Origin: Chara braunii | Lineage: Eukaryota; Streptophyta; Charophyceae; Charales; Characeae | Assembly: GCA_003427395.1 (NCBI GenBank) | Contig: BFEA01000492.1 | Location: 490,697 to 513,457, forward strand | DNA: 22,761 bases | Direction of reading: 5' to 3' | Part shown: one piece after another, positions 17,685-22,761 of the stretch | Layout: each line of letters opens with the position of its first letter | Numbering within the stretch: position 1 is the stretch's first letter | Translations under genes and position numbers: made by a program | The notes under the pieces: model-generated | What the model was told of the DNA's origin: nothing | What the model saw: the letters and a program-made list of their open reading frames with translations, nothing else | Databases searched by the model: none

Positions 17685-17923
17685 TCCTTGCTACTCGTCC
17701 GATATCGAACGCAGGCCCCGTGCGCACGATTGACACACGTGGCACATTCTACCCAATCGACAAACCCGGTTTCGAAAGGATGACAGTCGACCCCATAAGC
17801 CCGTGCAATACACGCACAAAAATAGCAGAATTTATCTGGGAGGGTGGCAAAGAAAGCTGAGGAAGTGAGAGGGGAAGAATTAGTAGGAGAAGAAGGGGTT
17901 GCAGAGACAGGTGGGGTAGTCAT
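17546..17923 (-). pseudogene. PHD-finger-like zinc module between RNase H and integrase
   Basis: This 125-residue frame begins with a Ser/Thr/Pro-rich stretch, then shows Cys33-x2-Cys36, then WVE-Cys60-x2-Cys63-x4-His68-x2-Cys71, then EW81-R-Cys83-P-Cys85. Spacing and the Trp two residues before the last Cys pair match the C4-H-C3 pattern of PHD fingers, which bind histone H3 tails. The last pair reads CPC rather than CPxC, and this point, in a run of C at about 17671, is also where the frame must shift by one base to enter the integrase frame, so the two were probably one continuous polyprotein. The usual aromatic residue before His68 is Ala. Zinc knuckle or RING-like alternatives fit the spacing less well. 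Confidence 0.6.
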
Positions 17924-17993
17924 GATGACAGAGGAGGAGAGATGAGACCGAATTGCGGAGAGGGTAGAACAAACAAATTGGTCCTCGTGTCAC

Positions 17994-18707
17994 TTACTGC
18001 TTCGACAAGATCTCCACTTGGCCGTATCGAGGTCCAACCTCTTGTTCGGGTTCGTTCCACGGAATCACCTCCTCATTCTTCGGAACTTTCTCAGCCCGGT
18101 GCAGTCGTGTCAGTCCGTCCGCATTCCCGTGTCTCTCGTGCTTCCGATGACGAATGTCAAAGTCCATGCTCTGTAGCACCGTTGCCCATCACCCGATCAT
18201 GCCAGAGTAATCCTTCGATTTCTTCAGAGCCAACAGGGGCTCATAATCGGTTACCAAGGTGAACTTTCGCCCATATAGGTAAGCGCGAAAGTGACTGATT
18301 CCCAAGAGAGTTGCGTAGCATTCTCCCGTTGGAGCGGCGTAGTTGCGCTTGCAGGCGGGCACCGATTTGGACACATACTCCACCACGCTCTCGAGTCCAC
18401 TTGGTTCCACCTGGGCAAGGATCGCCGAAATTGTCTCTGGCTGCCAGTCTGTAATGAGAACAAAAGGCTTTTCGGGATCCGGCCTTATAAGGACCGGAGC
18501 CGAAATGAGAGCGGCCTTGAGTTTCGAAAACGCTTGATCACACTCTGACGTCCAGATCAACGGCTTATCTTTGCGCAGCAGATTTGTGAGGGGTCCCGCA
18601 ATCGCCACGAAGCCCTTGATAAATCTTCGGTAGTACGAGGCCAGACCCAGAAAGGCGCAAACTTGCGTGATAGTTGTAGGCACCGGCGCATCCCTGACAG
18701 CTGCCAC
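17994..18707 (-). pseudogene. Gypsy RT connection and RNase H
   Basis: The 18189-18707 part begins with the post-thumb block ITQVCAFLGLASYYRRFIKGF and IWTSECDQAFSKLKAAL, then RNase H: LITDW (first Asp), ISAILAQ, VVEYVSKSV, NYAAPTGECYA (Glu) and LVTDYEPLLAL (Asp). The 17994-18179 part continues with LQSMDFDIRHRKHERHGNADGLTRL, the conserved C-terminal signature of Gypsy RNase H, then stops. RNase H removes template RNA during reverse transcription. One break lies between 18179 and 18189. Confidence 0.9.
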
Positions 18708-18716
18708 CTTCTGCAG

Positions 18717-18879
18717 CTACGGTTGGAGCCCCTGGTCTGTTACCTCGTGTCCTAAGAAGGAAATGATGGTAAGGAAAAACTGACACTTCTCAAGCGCCAC
18801 TTTGAAGCCCGCATCTCGTAACGCATGCAGAGCCCATTCGACATGTTGCACGTGTCCCTCGTAGGAACTCGAGTACACC
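18717..18879 (-). pseudogene. Gypsy RT fragment after the catalytic motif (thumb side)
   Basis: The fragment reads VVYSSSYEGHVQHVEWALHA, then FKVALEKCQFF and FLGHEVTDQGLQP, the blocks that directly follow YxDD in Ty3/Gypsy RT. It starts immediately after where YxDD should be; that motif and the palm before it are absent, replaced by the AT-rich sequence at 18880-19404. A stop at about 18717-18719 separates it from the RNase H fragment. Confidence 0.85.
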
Positions 18880-19404
18880 ACAACAGAAAAATTCCCGCGA
18901 GAAATAAAAGTTGAAAAAACATTCCATAAAAAAAAAAATCCTTCATATTTATAAATTATCATTCCAATATTCGTCAAATTTTAAAATTTTCAGTTTTATT
19001 TGATAAGTTTCCGTCTAAATATGAGCTTTCCCTTCCAACTACATCTATTTGTTCAAGATGGAATGAAAGTCTGGACGAGTTTATGAAATGTTTTAATTAA
19101 ATTTTCATTCTACTCCAACAAATATCTTCTAATTTAGATTGGATTAACCTATTTATGACTGAAAATCCTTACTTAGAATGACAGTCCAATTAAAATATTT
19201 CATGAACTCATCTAGACTTTCATTCCATCTCTAGCATGCAGTCCAAATAAGAAGGGATACCCTATTCTTGGAATGAAAGTTTGCAAGGAAGATAATAAAT
19301 TTTAAAATTGGAATGACATTTTTTAAGATGGAATAAAAATTTGAAATTTAGATTGTAATTTTGTTGTAGAATGTTTATTTAATTCTGGAAAATTTTTCCG
19401 TTGT
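18880..19404. mobile_element. AT-rich inverted-repeat element in place of the RT palm (525 bp)
   Basis: The left end ACAACAGAAAAATT (18880-18893) and the inverted right end ACAACGGAAAAATT (19391-19404) match at 13 of 14 positions, with weaker similarity beyond (AAATAAA, ACATTC). The interior is strongly AT-rich and contains a second long inverted repeat at 19056-19101 and 19185-19230. RT coding sequence lies directly against both ends, but about a hundred codons of RT expected between them are missing. I found no convincing target duplication. No transposase is encoded. Confidence 0.65.
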
Positions 19405-19705
19405 ACTACGGGAAAAGACCATGGACCTATAGCAGATCGATCCATCCATTAGCTTTGAACTCCTTAATCCGCTGAAAGGCGGCCACTCTTTGAGCTGGCG
19501 AGTATCGGTAAGGAGCACAGCTAATGGGCGGATGATCTCCCGTGAGGATGGCATGCTCGATCACATTAGTTAAGCCGATGTCATTATCATGTACGCTCAA
19601 TACTTCTGCGTAGCCATTTAAAATACAGATTAACGAATTCCGAAGTTCCGCGGGGACGTGGCTCGGTAGGGTGATTGTTGATTCCCCGGGAATCTTGAGG
19701 GGCAT
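19405..19705 (-). pseudogene. Gypsy RT N-terminal fragment
   Basis: The frame at 19427-19705 reads LSVHDNDIGLTNVIEHAILTGDHPPI and PYRYSPAQRVAAFQRIKEFKANGWI, the standard entry of a Ty3/Gypsy RT. After a one-base frameshift near 19426 it continues GPWSFPVV and is then cut by the AT-rich element at 19404. The catalytic blocks are lost, so this copy cannot make active RT. Confidence 0.88.
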
Positions 19706-19745
19706 GTCGACCCAATCAACCGGTCGTTCCCGCCGATCATGGACA

Positions 19746-20354
19746 CTAGAAAAAAAAGGAACTACTGGTGCGAACAGAAAAGACAGTTGCTATCATCTGA
19801 GATTCAGCAGAGCTGATCATTTCGGTTTCTTTAGTTTCAGCATTAGTTTCTGAGCCGGCCGAAGTCTGTTCCACAGTCGGTCGTGTTAGGTCCGTCATCT
19901 CCTGCATTAGATCAGGTACGTCATCTACCGGCGCTTCTGCTTCGTGTTTAATCAAAGCGATGGTTGCTCTTGTCGTTAGTAGCGATCTGGGCGAAAAAAC
20001 AGAAACATTCAAATACCTTTCTGTTTGTTGATAACGCATTCGTAAAGAAAGTGCTCCCTCATACAAGGTGCGAGGGGGTTCCAAGTCATCGGCCAGGTCG
20101 GATACTTGCAATATGGGTTCCCCGAGGAGGACGGAAGGACTGATTTGGGTTGTTAGACGCGCGAGCGCGCTGTCTTCTGAATCCACGTGGAAGCTTCGGG
20201 CAGTGTCAGGGCACACTCGAAATTCTTCGGGAATTTCGTGTTCGAAAAGTTCGACCAGGTGCTTCCATTCATCCTCACTAGGCAGTTCTTCTTCATATTC
20301 CTGTTCCCCGGTTCCGCTACAGAATGTCGGAGGAAGAATACTCCTCGGGATCAA
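19746..20354 (-). pseudogene. Gypsy pol linker between protease and RT
   Basis: This open stretch of about 200 residues begins where the protease fragment ends (frames overlap at 20317-20354) and leads toward RT. It is acidic and low in recognisable motifs: EYEEELPSEDEW near the start, FEHEIPEEFRVCPD, then a Thr/Glu/Ser-rich end. It probably spans the protease-RT spacer. A frameshift at each end separates it from its neighbours. No domain is recognised. Confidence 0.55.
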
Positions 20355-21018
20355 TGCATCGAATCATCCCTATTTGGGCCGAATTAGGAGTTCGTTTTAT
20401 CGTTCGGGTGGAAATTCGCAAGGGAACAGTCTGAGGCTTTCCCCCAGTTTGTGTGAGCACCAGTTGCTTGGAATCAAAATGCAAACGTGCGCCCACCGCC
20501 ATCGCCCAAGGTAATCCTAATAGTACGGAATAGGAGCGCACATCTATCACGAGCGCGTTAACGAGGACGTGTACTCGTCCGACTTTTACAACCACATTCT
20601 TAGTAATGCCCACGATGTTCATTGCTTCCTCGTCGGAAGAGGCATAATTGTTTTTGCCAGATTAAGGAAGAATGGATCCGAGTCGTCCCGTCTTTCTGAC
20701 AGTGTCTAATGAGATGGCCACTGCAGAAAACCCTGTGTCAATAAGGGCGTTAAACGACTTGCCCCAAACTTCACAATCACATTTCGCGCTCTTCCACAGT
20801 ACCGGCCGAGCTCGTACGAAGTGATCCTTCTCTGCTAAAGAGATCGCTGCTAAACGTGCGGCTTCGGGTTTGCCGGCTTCGGGTTCGGGCGATGCAACTT
20901 TCTCGCCTCCTTCTTTCTTTTTTAACATTCGTTGTATGCGTTGGTACGTGAAGCGCTTTTGATTCTTCTGGCAATGTTGCAAGAGTTTATCATTCGCAGC
21001 TTTGGATATGGTGAGCAA
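20317..21018 (-). pseudogene. Gypsy aspartic protease
   Basis: The frame reads FNALIDTGFSAVAISLDTV, in which DTG (codons at 20731-20739) is the catalytic triad of a retropepsin, in the usual ALIDTG(S/A)S setting. After an in-frame TAA at about 20662-20664 the same frame continues and gives VLVNALVIDVRSYSVLLGLPWA...LHFD, corresponding to the ILLG.PW flap-distal block. The enzyme would cleave the Gag-Pol polyprotein. The region upstream (KKEGGEKV, AARLAAISLAEKDHFV) is basic and charged linker. Confidence 0.8.
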
Positions 21019-21208
21019 ATGTCCTACTGGGATAGGAACGCGATCCAGTTACTTAAGCGCTCTCAATACATCAATTTCTCCCGTCCAGAACTGCGGACCA
21101 GGACTGGATTCGCGATCGACCCATTCGAGATCATCAGGGGCCGATAAGATCGCTCTGACCATGCCTGCGACATGAAGATACTCAAGTGGATCGACCTAAT
21201 CAGCAGCG

Positions 21209-22512
21209 TCAGAGGAAGAAGCTCCCGATGTCGACGCCGTTGCCATCGAGGGGGAAGGCTGTTCTGGGGGCTACGAGCTCCCCTCCTTGGGCCGTATCCA
21301 TCAATGCGGCCACTCGTCCTTGATTCAGGGCCACAGGGGCCGCAGCAGGTGGGGGCTGATTACGCTTTGGCTGCGGACAGTCTCGGCCGAAATGTCCGGG
21401 CTGTTTGCAATTAAACACTCAATCTTTCTTGCTGGATTAGCTGGATGAGGGAACTGAGGTGCGTATCTTGGTGCAGGCGGGGCAGGCAAGAGTGGAAATG
21501 ACGCGGGGGCAGGCCGGGCAGGGGCCGGGCTAGGCTTAATTAGTCTGCTTATTATCTGTTCCATCCGCTCCATATGAGCGACCTGCATTTGGATCAAGTT
21601 GCTCATCCATTCGGACTGCTTGGTAGTGGCCGTATAGATCATTTGGGCAAGATCTAAGTTGGTTACGGCCGGCGAGAGGAGTTCGTGGGAGATTCTGCTC
21701 TTAATTGCCAATATAGGTTGATTCACCGGGGGAGAGGAAGAAGAAATAGGTGGGATATCGGAAGCGACCCCGTCGGGAAGGTCATGGTCGGGGCGGGGAT
21801 AAAATCGTTCTACCGCCCGCAACCACGATCGCCTCTTAGCCGCTACATTCTGTATGGTGTCTGTAATATCTTCATCTCCCTGACTGATATATTTTTTTGT
21901 ATCAGCCAGGTCTAATTCCAACGCTTTAGCGATGATAGCGGTTAACTGGTGTGTCTTTGGGGGGACCTTTTTCTGTAACTTCCCTTTCAACGTCGGACTT
22001 CGTAGGTGATCGATGAACAAGTCTCGAGCGGATTTCTCGTCTCGCCCAGATTTGTCCAACGTGGTTTGAAATCGATCCACGAAATCGAGCAGCAATTCCC
22101 CTAGTCCTTGTGGCCGAGCTTTGAGCACGTACCAGGCGCCATCTTCACTGACCGTATCGAATCGAGCCAAGAAGGCTTGTTTGAAAGTATTCCAATCTAC
22201 TCACGTGTGCTTTCTGAACCAGTCATGCGCCGTATTCCGAAGCAGCAAGGTAAGAACGCGGGGAAGATCACCCGCGCTGTATCCTTGAGCTTCGACGGCT
22301 TCCGCCCAAGCTTCGGGGTGGGTATAATTAGGGAAGAGGGGGAAGGGGGCGGGAATGCTAACCACTACCCTATTACCGTCCACCATTGGTATAGCTGGTA
22401 TAGCAGCACCCGATATAGATCTGGTCACTGGACGATCTCGGCGAGCGGGTGGGGGACTTCTTCTACCTCTCGTCAGTTCGACTCACTATCATCAGAACCG
22501 ACACGAGTCATC
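21209..22512 (-). pseudogene. Gypsy gag (capsid and CCHC zinc knuckle)
   Basis: The retrotransposon gag block reads YTHPEAWAEAV...RVLTLLLRNTAHDWFRKHT, an in-frame TGA at about 22199-22201, then VDWNTFKQAFLARFD...LLDFVDRFQTTL, matching the A..W......W..F...F pattern of plant gag. A coiled/Met-rich stretch (SEWMSNLIQMQVAHMERMEQII) and a Pro/Ala-rich linker follow. The nucleocapsid knuckle C-x2-C-x4-H-x4-C (CKQPGHFGRDC portion at about 21383-21409) is split from its first Cys by a one-base deletion near 21413. The first ATG lies at 22510-22512, just after the primer site, but two stops follow it within 30 codons, so the true start is unsure. Confidence 0.8.
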
Positions 22513-22520
22513 TCCGATAC
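22509..22520 (-). promoter_or_regulatory. Primer binding site, tRNA-iMet-like
   Basis: The minus strand reads TGGTATCGGAGA directly after the shared LTR end. The plant initiator-tRNA-Met primer site is TGGTATCAGAGC, so 10 of 12 positions agree. Its position right at the LTR boundary supports both calls. Confidence 0.7.
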
Positions 22521-22761
22521 CAACCTCACACCCTGTGCTGTCTTTCGTTCGGAGTGCTAGATGTGCGGAAAGAGGCCCAGAAAAACAGCAAGATGGGGTG
22601 TGCCAAGAATTTTTGGAAATTGAGTGTGGGGATACAAACGGAACTGAGATCCCCCGTGTTGGTCCGATGAAGTAAGTCGATCGTTTTTCGAGCGACGCAA
22701 AATGCGCGCGGAAGTTTGGCGCGAGAGGAGAGAGAAATACAAATTCAATCCAGAAAATATT
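22521..22761 (-). repeat. Gypsy 5' LTR, U5 end (matches 10058-10298)
   Basis: This is the inner end of the 5' LTR, directly abutting the PBS. It differs from the 3' LTR copy at 4 of 241 positions. The window stops inside the LTR, at the base where the other copy meets an N gap, so this is probably a recurrent contig end. A small minus-strand ORF here (22557-22748) is not a credible gene. Confidence 0.8.

Larger units (their letters stand above)
10058..22761 (-). mobile_element. Large Ty3/Gypsy LTR retrotransposon with PHD-like module and ORF3
   Basis: The order on the minus strand is LTR end, PBS, gag, protease, RT, RNase H, PHD-like zinc module, integrase, ORF3, then the LTR/UTR region down to 10058. 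Integrase after RNase H is the Ty3/Gypsy (Metaviridae) order. Matching sequence at 22521-22761 and 10058-10298 marks the U5 ends of the two LTRs, so the window holds the 3' LTR and internal region while the 5' LTR runs off the right end. Even without the two later insertions (about 935 and 525 bp) the visible element exceeds 11 kb. All coding regions carry lesions; RT lacks its palm. It inserted into LINE-C at 10057/10058. Confidence 0.85.

Noticed and set aside
1-22761. CRISPR arrays, bacterial operons or organellar genes
   Set aside because: No regularly spaced repeats, no Shine-Dalgarno-led gene strings and no recognisable organellar coding sequence were found.

Overview
This window looks like a repeat-dense nuclear segment of a large eukaryotic genome, most likely a green plant or streptophyte alga. 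The lineage call is inference only. It rests on L1-type LINEs with a zf-RVT domain, a Ty3/Gypsy element whose primer site resembles the initiator-tRNA-Met type, Tourist-like MITEs, and many short poly(A)/poly(T) and N-gap scars. I found no intact host gene and no bacterial features. Nearly every recognisable coding stretch is transposon-derived, on the minus strand and broken by frameshifts or stops.

Layout, left to right. (1) 1-3400: LINE-A, minus strand, 5'-truncated inside the reverse transcriptase. (2) 3401-4779: non-coding sequence with a poly(T) tract flanked by near-identical 19-mers, a divergent 116-bp tandem duplication and a tRNA/SINE-like stretch. (3) 4780-5218: a 439-bp TIR element (MITE-1). 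(4) 5366-6972: LINE-B, whose last 1401 bp appear identical to LINE-A, ending at an N gap, followed by a (TG)n(GA)n microsatellite. (5) 7704-8143: a 440-bp Tourist/PIF-Harbinger-like MITE with a TTA target duplication. (6) 8301-10057: LINE-C, an older LINE copy on the minus strand that itself holds a tiny poly(A) retroposon with a 17-bp target duplication. (7) 10058-22761 and beyond: a very large Ty3/Gypsy element on the minus strand that interrupts LINE-C.

The Gypsy element is the main object. Reading leftward from 22761 it has the end of the 5' LTR, a tRNA-iMet-like primer binding site, gag with a CCHC knuckle, aspartic protease, reverse transcriptase, RNase H, a PHD-finger-like zinc module, integrase, then an extra long ORF (ORF3) whose start overlaps the integrase stop as ATGA, then the 3' LTR/UTR region. 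Two AT-rich inverted-repeat elements have landed in it. One sits where the RT palm (including YxDD) should be; the other sits inside ORF3. The two LTR ends visible here differ at 4 of 241 positions, all transitions.

The most promising novelty is this Gypsy family: a pol polyprotein with a PHD-like finger between RNase H and integrase, plus a large acidic ORF3 that may be translated by stop-start coupling. This copy is dead, so related intact copies elsewhere in the genome are needed to establish the architecture. Several single-N gaps (2584, 2682, 6973, 10299, 10505, 10532, 10536, 10542, 16813) mark assembly uncertainty, and two of them coincide with duplicated sequence.
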